From: Penelope pileata
Taxonomy: Eukaryota > Chordata > Aves > Galliformes > Cracidae
NCBI GenBank assembly: GCA_013396635.1
Contig: WBMW01005912.1
Span: 33,593-97,592 of the forward strand
Direction: 5' to 3'
Length of the DNA: 64,000 bases
Below the pieces are notes generated by a model. That model did no database searches. It saw only the letters and a list, made by a program, of their open reading frames with translations, and was not told the origin of the DNA. Position numbers and translations under genes: made by a program. Shown piece by piece: positions 1 through 11,095 of the stretch. Each line of letters opens with the position of its first letter. The stretch's first letter is position 1.

Positions 1-42
1 CCTTCTTTCCTCCTTCCACTCTTCCTCTCCTTCTCCCTTAAA
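1..42. repeat. polypyrimidine low-complexity tract
   Basis: The first 42 bases are almost entirely C and T with no fixed unit. It is cut by the window edge, so its full length is unknown. Confidence 0.6.
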
Positions 43-504
43 ATCCTGCATTCACAGAACACTTTAGTGACCTGTAATGCTGTGAGCAACAATTCTGAAG
101 TAATAGACTATGCACTTTTTACAATTTGCTATGCTGTGCAACGTTTGTAGAGCATGGTAAATTGGTTTGTAACATTAATACTAGTAATAACAACAATACA
201 AACGCCAATAAAAATATTCCTACTCCAGTCTAGCAGATTCTCTTCAAAAGTTGTGTATTTGATCACAGATGCTGTTGATCAGTTGGTTCAGTAGAGGTGG
301 TGTATTTAATGCAGAGAGTACTTAGAAACACACTTTAAGCACGGAGGCTCTAAAGTTGTCATCTCTCAAGTATCTCTTACTGCAATGATTGTAGGAACTA
401 GGCAGGTTCTGAAACAATGAGTACTTATGAATATCTACTGCCATTTTGATTTTTTTAACACTAATACTTTTTTATACATTTACAAAGGCAACTGCACAGT
501 TTAT
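43..504. other. unique AT-rich DNA, no gene seen
   Basis: No long frame, repeat or RNA gene is visible. Short A/T-rich runs occur near 180-215. Confidence 0.6.
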
Positions 505-1027
505 TAGGAGGTATCACTCAAGGTGTGGCCTCACCTTGAGCGTTGCGTGCGGTTCTGGGTTCCACAAGATCAAAAGGATGTTAAGGTACCTGAATGCTTT
601 CAGAGGAGGGCACCAAAGCTGGAGACAGGGCTGCGGCCATGTCCTGTGAGGAGAGGCTGAGGGCACTGGGGCTGCCCCGCCTGGAGGAGAGGAGGCCGAG
701 AGGTGACCTCACTGCTCCCTGCAGCTCCTGAGGAGGGGAAGCAGAGGGAGGTGCCGGGCTCTGCTCCTGGGAACCGAGGGCTGGATGGGAACGGCACAAA
801 GCTGCACCAGGGGAGGGTCAGACTGGGCATTAGGAAACATTTCTGTACCATGGGAGTGGTCAGACACAGGGACAGGCTTTCTGGAGAGGTGGTTGATGTC
901 CCATGCCTGTCAGTGTTCAAGGGACATTTGGGCAGCGTCCTCAGTAATATGCTTTAACTTCTGGTTAGCCCTGAAGTGGTCAGGCAGTTGGATCCAATGA
1001 TCTTTGAAGGTCCCTTCAAACTAAGCT
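505..1027 (+). mobile_element. CR1 LINE fragment, 5'-truncated
   Basis: This is the 3' part of a CR1 non-LTR retrotransposon in plus orientation. It begins within the end of the reverse transcriptase frame, runs through the region reading GTCCTGTGAGGAGAGGCTGA (about 640-659), and ends with the typical CR1 terminus GATCTTTGAAGGTCCCTTC (about 1000-1018). The frame is broken by stops, and most of ORF2 and all of ORF1 are missing, as is usual for CR1 copies truncated at the 5' end. It is GC-richer and has more CpG than its flanks. A perfect 9-bp hairpin lies at 517-525/532-540. The 3' end merges directly into the microsatellite that follows. I do not assign a subfamily. Confidence 0.9.
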
Positions 1028-1099
1028 ATTCCATTCCATTCCATTCCATTCCATTCCATTCCATTCCATTCCATTCCATTCCATTCCATTCCATTCCAT
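1028..1099. repeat. (CCATT)n microsatellite, about 14.4 copies
   Basis: This is a perfect 72-base pentanucleotide array fused to the end of the CR1 copy. CR1 elements normally end in a few 8-base units of ATTCTATG type, so the array probably grew by slippage from the CR1 tail. The unit is a rotation of CATTC/GGAAT, the pentamer of human satellite III; that similarity is convergent. Confidence 0.97.
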
Positions 1100-2812
1100 A
1101 CCATATCATATTTGGCAGGTGATAACACACATCAAGTGATAAAAACTGAGAAGCAAAGATAAGGAAAACAAATGCATATTTCAGTGTTTTTTCGTCATGG
1201 CGTTCCCTGGAGAAGGCATGGTGAAGAGGATAAGGGTGTCAACTCATTGTCTACAGTCTTGTAAGGAATAAGAAAATGTAGAAGGGGAAAATTATACTTC
1301 CAGTTTTTGCTGTTTTCTGTCTCAGTTGATACTTCTGCTAGGAGCAGCCATATGCCAAATGAACAGCTTTTCAGCTGCCTGAATGGTGGATGCTGCAGGA
1401 GGAGAGGTTATAAATCTATGGTTTAGGCCCTTAAAAATTGTAATATGGAAATCTCTCATTTTCACACTAGAAAAACCTTACATTTTCATCTTTAGATATG
1501 TGCTGCAATTAAAGATAGTATGTCATTCGTAAGAAATAGTTGAACGAATGGAAAAGAAACCTCTTCAACTTGATGTTGTGCTGTTTTTCATTGTAAGGAC
1601 TTCTGGATGAAAGAGTTGATAAATTTGACAACATGAAAAGGACCTATCACACAATAATTACTGTACTTTTCAGAAGAAAAAGATAAAAGCCGAAGAATTG
1701 ATATTTTTATTTTGAGATAGCTTGATTTTACAGTACATAAATTTGATTTCTTTAAAGATTGGCAGAAGGTCAATCCTTGCCTATGGATGGTTTTCATAAT
1801 GGAGATTAAACTCTGTAGAAGATTTATTATGTAGGATTATAGGATTCCCTCCACAACGAGGAATTTACTGCCAGTGCAGCTGATAGAAGCTTAAGTGGAA
1901 AAAGCTTCCTTTTCATTTGTAAACCCTGGCCAAAGTGTCAGGCTCAATGCTGCTGTCTTTGCAAAGGTAAGACTCCTACAGAGGAGCACATGTTGAGACT
2001 AAGAAGTTTTATACGTATGAGAACTTTGCAGTTGCTTCCTCGTTTATACTATCATGTAAGCCCAATTTTCATAACCTCTGAACACGAAGTGACTTTAGTA
2101 AATATTTTACTGTCAAATGTTCTACTAGAGGCTCTGGTGCATTTTATTTAGTGTGTGTGAAGTAAACATGAAATAAAGGTGTTTACTTTGCTGTTACAAT
2201 TTATGAAGCTCCTTTGTCATTGTCATTATAATGAACACTGTGGAGCTTAATACAAGAACATTTCCATCTCAATTTTGGAAGATACTTAAGTATTGACTTA
2301 AGCTGGCTCCTCCTTTCCTGATCAGGACCAGCTAAGAAGCAGTTCATTAACATCAAGTTTTACCAGAGTTAAGACCTCATGCTTGGTGGCCAGTTTATTT
2401 GTACACTCCATTTCACGAGGTAAGCAAAGCTGAGTTTTGCTTGCTTGCTGTAACCACTTACTGGAAAAGCTTTGACCTAAAATTGTTATTAGTATAAAAA
2501 AGAGGGTTCAATGAAAGTTCGTTTCCTTCCATGCTTTTATCCTTGTTTTTCTTCCGTGTGGCAAATTAACACCTCAACTGAAATCTGGCACGTAGTTGTA
2601 CTTGAACTTCCTTGTGAGGTAAAGACCTACCTGTGGGAACGTTTGTGTTCAAATACTTCCTTATTTTCCCTCTAAGAGGTTCCTTTTTGCCTTTTTCAGA
2701 GACACACTTCACTCCTAGCCCCTTCACCAACTGCAGAAACAGCCAACTCAGCATTTGATGCTGCTAGGGGTGTTGAAATCGCACAAATGGAGGAAAGGGG
2801 CAGGAACAGACA
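1100..2812. other. unique AT-rich DNA, no gene seen
   Basis: The longest frames here are about 60-70 codons, no more than expected by chance. An AATAAA at about 2173 has no transcript evidence around it. I recognise no repeat. Confidence 0.6.
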
Positions 2813-2905
2813 TCTCTTCTCTTCTCTTCTCTTCTCTTCTCTTCTCTTCTCTTCTCTTCTCTTCTCTTCTCTTCTCTTCTCTTCTCTTCTCTTCTCTTCT
2901 CTTCT
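2813..2905. repeat. (CTTCT)n microsatellite, about 18.6 copies
   Basis: This is a perfect 93-base homopyrimidine array on the plus strand and homopurine on the minus strand. Open frames of about 100 codons that read it as EEKRR or SSLLF repeats are artefacts of the array. Mirror-symmetric purine/pyrimidine tracts of this kind can adopt triplex (H-DNA) structure; that is family knowledge, not shown here. Confidence 0.98.
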
Positions 2906-3071
2906 TCCCTGTTTTAAGGCTACATTGCCACCTAAACATGCATTTGTTAGCATACTGACATGAAAATAAATAAAATAACTGTTCAGAACAGATCTCATAA
3001 GTTAAAGAATTCATTCTACCTTCTGCTTTGTCAATGCATATTTGCAACAGGATAAACTAATGACTCATTAT

Positions 3072-3217
3072 TTGGGCCTGATTCTGAAATGTCTGAGATT
3101 GTCTCTTGTATGGTCTTGGATAACCAGGCTAACTGGCCCCTAAGTTGGGCCTGATCATGAAATGTCTGCGATTGTCTCTTGCATAGTGTTGGATAACCAG
3201 TCTAACTGGCCCCTTAG
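3072..3217. repeat. 73-bp tandem duplication, diverged
   Basis: Two adjacent 73-base units (3072-3144 and 3145-3217) each begin with TTGGGCCTGAT and end near CTAACTGGCCCCT. By eye they differ at about 8 positions (about 89% identity), so the duplication is not recent. The unit's start resembles the GGGCCTGATTC motif of very old amniote interspersed repeats, so it may be a duplicated repeat fossil. Confidence 0.9.
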
Positions 3218-6200
3218 ATAAATCCTTGGGTTTGTTCATTCATTATTGTCTAGTCTGGACCATCAAGCCAACCATCTTTGTACTTGTCACTGCAGCCTCG
3301 AAAGGCATTTAGCTAGAATTACCTTACATTAATCATAGGAACTTTTCACACTATATAATACTGTTAAACAGGTAAACTCTTTATTTTTTAACTCTTTTTG
3401 AATGCTCCTGTCCTTTCATAAAAGTGTGTCTATAAAGCATTTCATCTTAGATTGATAAAACATAATTCAATTCAAGCCTTTCCAATATGGCTTAGTGTTA
3501 TTTTAACCTTTCATCAGGGGTATAATGTGGCTAGTTAAAGGTACTGTTAAATTACTGAATATTCAACCAATAAACACCTTGGTTTAGTCAACCATCCCTT
3601 TGAGAAGGGAGAGAAACTTTAAAGAGGCATTGATTTTGCCTTGCAGGACAGAAACAGGCACTGTTAAAAGAAGTACAAACATCATAAAGGCACATTTTAG
3701 GGTAACTACACTGTTCACTGAGAATTTTTGTCTTCTGATGGATGCAAATCATGTTCACAGATTAAAGTAATTTTCTGTGGCCTAAAGGAAACTTTCTGGA
3801 TATAGTCATTAAATTTTTGTTTAAGCATTTTCATATGTGGAGAAAACTTGTTTGCACAAAAAATGTAAATTTTTATCACAGCCCTTGAGAAACACTTCTC
3901 ATTATGTGTCTGGGATTTGTATGTTGGGTGCAGAAAAACAATGTAGTGATATGAATTTAAAAATGCAGAGATCAGCAGAAATTATTTTAAATGGATAACA
4001 CTTACAGAAATTCTCACAATAAGCTTTTGGGGGCTTCAGAAGAACAGATTGTTTACATCCTCATCTTGCCATTGAAAATGTAGAAGGAAAGTATTTCTAC
4101 ACTATTGATGATGGACTAAGCAATCCAGCATTCCAAACCAGAAAACACTATAATTTACAGAACTTTGCCAGCCGCTACCTACATTTGAGCATTTTACAAG
4201 CTACCACCTCAACCTGGAGTGAATTAGTAGAAAATTGCTGTTTACCAGGTGTTAAAAATGTTTCAGTTAGCAGTTATATTAAAGCACAGCAGTTTGTGAC
4301 AGAAGTAATTACACTATCTTTTGCCTATCCTTTTCTATGCTGCCTTCAACAGCAGTGAATTGATAGAAAGAAATCCCTGCAAAGTAAGCACACCACCTTA
4401 GAATTACCATTTTAAAAATAAAAACTTGTTTCAAAAGTGTGAATACTTACTGATCTATTATAAATAAGGAATAGAATGTGAATTCTATGAGGTTTAGAAA
4501 AAAAATCAAATGAGGAACTACTTATCTTTCATTGAGTGCCCATTAAAAACTTTAGTCAAACGAAATGCCATTTTCCTAATATATCTCATTCTTCTCCATC
4601 AGATATTAAGAGCTTTGTCAGATAAATGCCTTACTTTCAGAAAGGAAAACACTCTCAGTCTTTCTCCAGCATTTTTTTTCGGCCTATTGAAAAACGATTT
4701 ACAGCCATCAAGAGAAAATGTACATTGCACATGTATGATGCATCTCTTACAGTTGAATACCTTTTAATGTTCTTTTATTCTTCTGAGATCATTTTGCTGA
4801 GACTTTGGAGTATGTAAAAACAGCACTGTTTTAGTAACACCACCCATGAAAAAGCCCAGTGCCCCAAATTGACAATTTTCCATGCACACATACTGCTGCG
4901 CACAGTCCTATTGATCCAATAAAATGTATTTTCTCTTCATGATCCCTCAAGCTACTTTGCAGATATGCAACAGGAACCTAAAAGCATCTGTTTAACTGCA
5001 TTTTGTTCTTTTGCTACATTCTCTGCATACTCATAAACTTGTCCATGTGTTCATTTGTGACCAATATTGTCTTGTGTGAATTTTCTCTCATTCTTCCCAG
5101 TGACTGTGCACTTTGGCATTAACTAAGAAGTAGAGTGTTTTTCCTCTTTTTCTTTTTCTTTCAAATTGCCAGTGGGAAAATATCAAATACTCTGCTACAG
5201 TTTTATGCTGGTTTGCATATGAAAAAGTTTTAAAAATAACAGAATAGAGTATTTGTGAGATCTGAATCAGTCCAAAGTGTCTATAGCAGTCATATAACTC
5301 ATACACTATGCGGATTAAAATACCCTGTATTTCAGAAGACATTAGGGAAATTTTTGCACTTGAAAGGGACCCAAACTATACTCATTTCTTTAAAATATCA
5401 AAATTTTTCTGCGTAATTGGATTAAGATTAATTTTATTAAAAAATGCCTGAATCAGTTAAGTTTTCTGTGATACAAAGTGAACTAAAACAAAAACACCAA
5501 TGATAATAGTCATGGTTTCTATTAGCAGTTCACATCTGTAGTTAACTTGAAACAGATGCTTTTCAGTATAAGCTATTGTTTTTAACTTGAATGTGACAAT
5601 ATGTTTTGATGTTTTCTCCTTAATTCTAAAATTATGTAATGAAGTCTCTTTATTATGTGTGTGGTAAATTGCCGAAACCTCTGTTTTTCCAATACTCTTC
5701 GGTAAAATTTCTCATGACTTTGTTTCTAATGCTTGTGACAATCAGATGATTCCCCATTTCAGACCAAAAGGTCCATTTGGGAGTTCTGGAAAGATCTCAG
5801 CAGGACTGGAGACACAAGTATTAATCTCCTAGGTTTTTCCCAAGCTTGGCCAGACTGGGCTTTCCTGAGTGCAAGGGTTGCCAATGGAGATTAAAATGAG
5901 AATACTCCCGTGAAAGAAATATGCCTCTATGATTTCTAATGAACTAAGAAAATGTGTATATAATGTGTAGTGTATAATTTAACAGATCACTGGAAGTCAA
6001 ATGATAAAAAGAATACAATTATTGCAGTGTCTTCTCGACCTGGTGATCATGAAAGTGATCTTCACAGAATTAAAAAGATTGAAATTGCAAATGACAATTC
6101 ATCACCCAAGAGAAAGCACATGTGATTAGGAAACATATCCGTGACTGCTTATTAGTTCTAAGTCAGATTGGGTTTGATCACTGTGAAGTCTGCCTCTTTT

Positions 6201-6536
6201 TTGTTTTGCCCTGAAACCTTAGAAAGCATTTGAGATGTACTTACCTATCCTAGGCCATCATAACTACAGTAATACTTTTGAAGCTCAAAGATTTGCCTAG
6301 CCCAGTAGACTCTTCAGCAAAGTCTGGGCATGTTTTGTAAGTATTTTCTCAGACTCTGGATATTTCCAGCTCGGGAAACTTGCTATACTGAATGTGGTTT
6401 TGCATTTAGTAACCCTCAGTGGAGTTCTTCTCCATGTACTTGTCTGTTCTCCTCCTCAAACTATGTAAACTATTAGGAACCACAACATCACTGGGGGACT
6501 ACTATGCTCTGCATGGAGAACACCTGCTTTTGTTTT
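3218..6536. other. unique AT-rich DNA, no gene seen
   Basis: About 3.3 kb without a recognisable gene or transposon. Open frames up to 85 codons (near 4510-4767 and 5088-5342) show no family resemblance or splice context that I can support. Confidence 0.6.
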
Positions 6537-6680
6537 TTCCCTTCCCTTCCCTTCCCTTCCCTTCCCTTCCCTTCCCTTCCCTTCCCTTCCCTTCCCTTCC
6601 CTTCCCTTCCCTTCCCTTCCCTTCCCTTCCCTTCCCTTCCCTTCCCTTCCCTTCCCTTCCCTTCCCTTCCCTTCCCTTCC
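6537..6680. repeat. (CCCTT)n microsatellite, about 28.8 copies
   Basis: This is a perfect 144-base array of CTTCC units, the longest in the window. Its G-rich strand is an (AAGGG)n repeat, which can form G-quadruplex or triplex structures (family knowledge). The 161-codon and 87-codon frames across it read FPSLP repeats and are artefacts. Confidence 0.98.
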
Positions 6681-9600
6681 TTCCCGAATTTCAGCTACCG
6701 TGTGTTGCTTATTTGGTCATTTTTTCCCCAGTTATTCACAGCCTGCCTATGCCCTCAATTATCCTGAATAATTCAGAACCATCAATAAAATTTCTTCTGA
6801 TAAATTTATTGCTTAACTGCTTCTGGCTCACCTTAATGCTAGGGTTTTTCTTTCTCATAGTATTTTTTTTTTTTTTTATTCCACTTCTTCCTGATTCTGT
6901 ATGAAAGTTAAGCTTCGGGTGCTTAAGCAGTTCCAAGACAGTTAATACTGTAAATGAACACTTGGGGATTTGGGGAATATCATCTGCTCCGTAATTGTAC
7001 AATTCTTGACTCTAACTTCCATCAGGTCATCTTTTACTTCAGCCACCATACACAAGTATTATAGATTCTTGGGAAAGGTTGCCAGGAAAAAGTTCTTGTA
7101 TGGTCATGCTTTATTTTGAATTTGCTGTTTTCAGAATCATCATTTAGATTTGAGTGTATATCTATATAAGGATCTTTGTTATTCTGCTCCTGGAGCTATA
7201 CGTGTTCGGACTTTTTTTCAAATTTACCTGATTTTTATGCACAAACACGCTGATGACTTCCCAGGGTAAGCTTTGCAAAACTCCACATGAAAACATCTGA
7301 CTATTGCTCCAGAAGTTATTGCTCACATGACTCTTCGCAACATCAATGTTGAATTTCTGCCTGGGTGAGAATTGGGAACAGCAGAAAGTGGCCCTGTAGT
7401 ATTTTTTTTTCCCGTGGAGTGGTTCAATTTAAAGTGAGAACAAGTACCGAAAAAGCACAGAAGGATGGCTTCCTGCTGGTGTGTGCACAGGAGGTCTGGA
7501 CAAGGATCTGGGAGCCATCAGCAGGTGAGACTGGAGCAGGTGCAGCAGGCAGGTGGGACAGGGGCCCTGTGCCAACGTCAGTCCTGGGGGCATGCAGCTA
7601 TGAGCATTAGAGTTTTGGAGAAGCCTCTGAAAGCGTTCCTGTCAAGGACTGAGCCACCTGCATACTCCTTGCTCTTACTCAAAGTGAAATTGTTTTCTCA
7701 CCCTGAGAATCAGACTTATCTCTGCATACTTGACTCCTTTGTAGTAGTTCATACATCATATGCACCAGTTTCATAAGGGAAGGGCAAGGCTTTCCTTGAC
7801 TGGCAACCTTGAAGCCCTGCCAGAGCATGGCTGTCAAATGGGGCCGTTCCGCTCCTGAGCACCATCACCACCAGTGAAGATTTGGTGGGGCAGAGCAGTA
7901 ACACCCATGCTTTCCTGGAGTTGCGCCACCAGCAGCTGCTAAGGGTGTAGGTAAGAAGTAGCTAACTACTGCCCTGTCTCAGAGCTGTGTTGCCTTTGGG
8001 CCAACCAGGCAAACACATTCAAGAGAATTAATCTGAATTCGCTTCTATGCTGGATTCAGCCTGTGGGACCCATTGCTGCCATGCCCATGGAGCTGGGAGA
8101 GAGCTGGGATCTGCTGGGGACCTCTGTGCTGCAGTGGCAGGAAACACAGCTCCACAGTCCCAGGGGAAATGTGAAGGAAAAGAGTGAAAAGGGTTATTTG
8201 ACTGTCTGTGGAATGGCTCTAGGGTGCAGAAAGGTTTAATGCTGATTTCATCTTTGCCCCTAACTCGACCTATGGCCCCAGTGCAGGTGCTCAATCAAGA
8301 CTGTCTTCTCATTTAGCCTGTACATATACTAGGCCTTCCTCTAAACATAGTGTAGTGAATTATGAAATTAATATTTGTAAAACATTTTGAGGATGGTAAG
8401 CAGACTCTCCAAATGACGAACTCCTGCTGTTCTTGGCCTGCTTCCATACCACAATGCTTGCTACTCAGGTATTCCTCTGCAGCATCAGGGTGCTCCTCTG
8501 TACAGCAGAGGTAGTTTCTTGGCTCTCTGTTCCTGAATTTGCCTTTGATATGTTATTCAACTACGCGTGTCATTTGGCTGTCCTGTTCTTCACTTTTTCA
8601 GTATGTACAGTGGTTACAAAAATATCCATCCAGCTAACATGAATTGTGAAATGGAAGGACCTGATGAACATCACTGTGTGTTTTTATGGGTTCATGTAAC
8701 AGACAACAATCATGCCAAGTAATCAAAGTTTTACTGCTGTTATTCTTTAATGTTTACTGTTTAGCATGATGGAAAACCTTCACAACAAAATAGAGGACAG
8801 CTCATGCAAAGGAAACCCTTCCTTGGTCAGACTAGGCTCACATACCAGATAGTTAGCATATAGTGTACTTGATGTGTCTGGCAGAAGTAAAAAGAGAAAC
8901 AGAGGAAAAAATTTGGATGCTGCAGTTCTGTTTTCACCAGGCACTGGCCAATAAATTATGTCTAGACTTTGTCCCTCGACCACTATGCAGAAGGTCTGGA
9001 CTGAACTACCTATAATAAATTAATTGTGGTGAGAAAAAAATCACAGTGGGAAAAGAAGCAGGGTCTTCATTTCAGCTTCTCATATAACTTCTCTGCCAAT
9101 AAACAGCTTTACTATCGCAGCTCAGCCAGCAGGCACTTTTTTGAAAACTTGTACTGAAGCCCAGACTTTCTTGCAATATCGCAGTTCACTGACTTGCCAA
9201 ATAGTTTCTGGGTAGATAGCACATCTGTATCTGGATCCATCCCAGTATTTCCTTATACAGCTAGGCTCCATCTGAAGTATTTTTCATAAAACCCTCTGTA
9301 ACCTCTTCTTGTTTCAAGCTTTAAAATCAAAAGAATGATGAAATATTTAATTATCTCTGTGTCCTGCCCAGACTTTCTCATTACTTACCTTTAGCTGTCT
9401 ATGTGCAAGAGGAGGAGAAAAAAAAAACAACAGAGGCGTTTTCTGAAAACAGGATTGCATCTGGGGCAGACTGTGGGAAAGGTCAGCCCCAGGTTTCTAT
9501 CAGAGCCCTGTAACCCTGTGTCTTGTGTCAACAGGAGAGGAAAGTTGTGACACCTTCCCTGAGCTCTGAGCCAGTTCCAATCCATCCAGCACATGGCATG

Positions 9601-10298
9601 GAAACTTCTAAATAAAAAGGCCCACCATTTTTAGAGCCACTCTTCCTCTGGCAGATGCAATTTGTACCTGCCAAATACATGCCCACATTGTTATGGCCGC
9701 AAAATGAGTTATAGCTGTGAGGCTCAGCATGTGCCACTTCTACTCCCTGATTTATATTCCCCCTGATGTAGTCAGAGATGCAAACCTCCTCAGGTTTCAG
9801 CAATGAAATGCAGACGTGGATTTTCTGACAAGAATTTGCTCTTTTGCAAGTGTATCCCACTGCACAGCTTTATTTCAGTAAGATGAGAGAGTGTAGGTCA
9901 GAAGCAGGAGAAAATAAAATATATAACAGCTACTTTATACTCACTCTCCGTTTATGTGATGCTGTGCCTTTACAATGTAGTTGTGTTCATTCTTACTTTA
10001 AATATAGTGTTCCTGCATCAGTGGGCCTGGTCTGACACTGCTGGCAGGTGGGATGTCGGGGCAGGTGACCACCGCTCCTCCTCCTCCTGCTGATCAGTGG
10101 AAACCAACATCAGCAGGTAGTGAGGGGGTTGATACTCCAGGCACGGTGGCTTGTCCATGCTGAGGTCTTGTTGAGCTGCAGTGGCAGCTTTGGGTTTGCC
10201 CTGGGGTGTGAGGTGGGAGAGCTGAGGTATTCATACGTGGGCTGTTCACTCCTTGCATGGATGACTGTCAGAAATACCCTGAAAATGTGCTCTGGGGA
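6681..10298. other. mostly unique DNA, GC-richer patches
   Basis: A run of about 15 T lies near 6861-6876. The stretch 7440-8290 is GC-richer than its surroundings, with scattered CAG/CTG-rich sequence, and 10030-10290 is GC-rich next to the CR1 insertion. Neither matches a repeat I know. A possible minus-strand exon or repeat fossil at 9668-9824 is treated in the findings. No gene can be supported. Confidence 0.5.
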
Positions 10299-11095
10299 CA
10301 CAGAATCACACAGCACCATGCAAGGGTTGAGGTTGGAAGGGATCTCTGGAGGTCACCTGGTCCAGCCCCTGCTCAAGCATGGACACAGAGCAGGGTGCCC
10401 AGCATCCTCTCCAAGCAGCTTTTGAAGATCTCCAAGGAGGAAACCCCACAATCTTTCTGGCAACCTCTGGGTAACTCTGGGCAACAGTGCCAGTGCTCAG
10501 CCACCTACAAAGGAAAAAAGTGTTTTCTGATGTTCACAAGGAACCTCTGGCATACTAGTTTGTGCCCATTGCCTCTTGTTCTGTTACTGGACATCGCTGA
10601 AGAGAGGTTAACTACATCCTCTTTGCACCCTCCCTTCAGGTATTTATAGACACGGATAAAATCATCCCTGTTTTCTTGTCTCTAGGGTAAACAGTCCCAG
10701 ACTTCTCTCATACAATAAGTGCTCCAGTCCCTTCATCATCTTCATGCTTTTTCACTGGACTCTTTCCAGTACATCCACATTTATCTTGTACTGGGGAGCC
10801 CAGAACTGGACACAAAACTCCAGGTGTGGACTCATCAGTGCTGAGTAGAGGGGAAGGATCACCTCTCTTGACCTGTTGACAACTCTGTCCCTATTGCAGC
10901 CCAGGATACAATTTGCCTTCTTTGTGGCAAGGTCATATTGCTTGCTTATATTCAACTTGGCAACCACCAGCACTCCAGGTCTCATTTTGCCAAGCTGCTT
11001 TCCAGGTGGATGGCCCCCAGCATGTCCTGGTGCCTGGGGTTGTTCCTGAGAGCTGGACACACAAACCCAGTGGGGTGGGTTACAGGACAGCAAGC
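10299..11095 (-). mobile_element. CR1 LINE fragment, 5'-truncated
   Basis: This CR1 copy lies on the minus strand: its 3' end is at the left (CAGAATCACA followed by GGTTGGAAGGGATCTCTGG, 10301-10349) and its reverse transcriptase sequence is at the right. It contains the usual 3' region (TTTGTGCCCATTGCCTCTTG, around 10560) and then the C-terminal part of ORF2. The right boundary is approximate. The copy has point changes, small indels and in-frame stops. It is old and not mobile. Confidence 0.95.
10752..11093 (-). pseudogene. CR1 ORF2 C-terminal remnant
   Basis: On the minus strand the frame carries CR1 reverse transcriptase C-terminal sequence: ATKKANCILGC, then NRSREVILPLYSALM, then SPHLEFCVQFWAPQYK and VLERVQ. 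In intact CR1, ORF2 encodes an endonuclease and reverse transcriptase that prime cDNA synthesis on nicked target DNA. Here only the tail after the catalytic core remains. Upstream, family-like sequence (ALRNNPRHQDMLGA, LESSLAK) sits in a different frame, so at least one frameshift separates the two blocks. It serves as an internal reference for a deletion in the copy at 41.57 kb. Confidence 0.9.

Noticed and set aside
517..540. Nine-bp hairpin considered as a terminator or small RNA
   Set aside because: It lies inside CR1 coding sequence, has a short stem, and bacterial-type terminators do not apply here.
2696..3047. Two minus frames of about 100 codons rich in E, K and R
   Set aside because: They are the CTTCT array read in two frames; the flanks add no recognisable sequence.
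6419..6904. 161-codon plus frame, the longest after the CR1 reverse transcriptase
   Set aside because: It is mostly the CCCTT array read as FPSLP repeats, with no start context or splice support.
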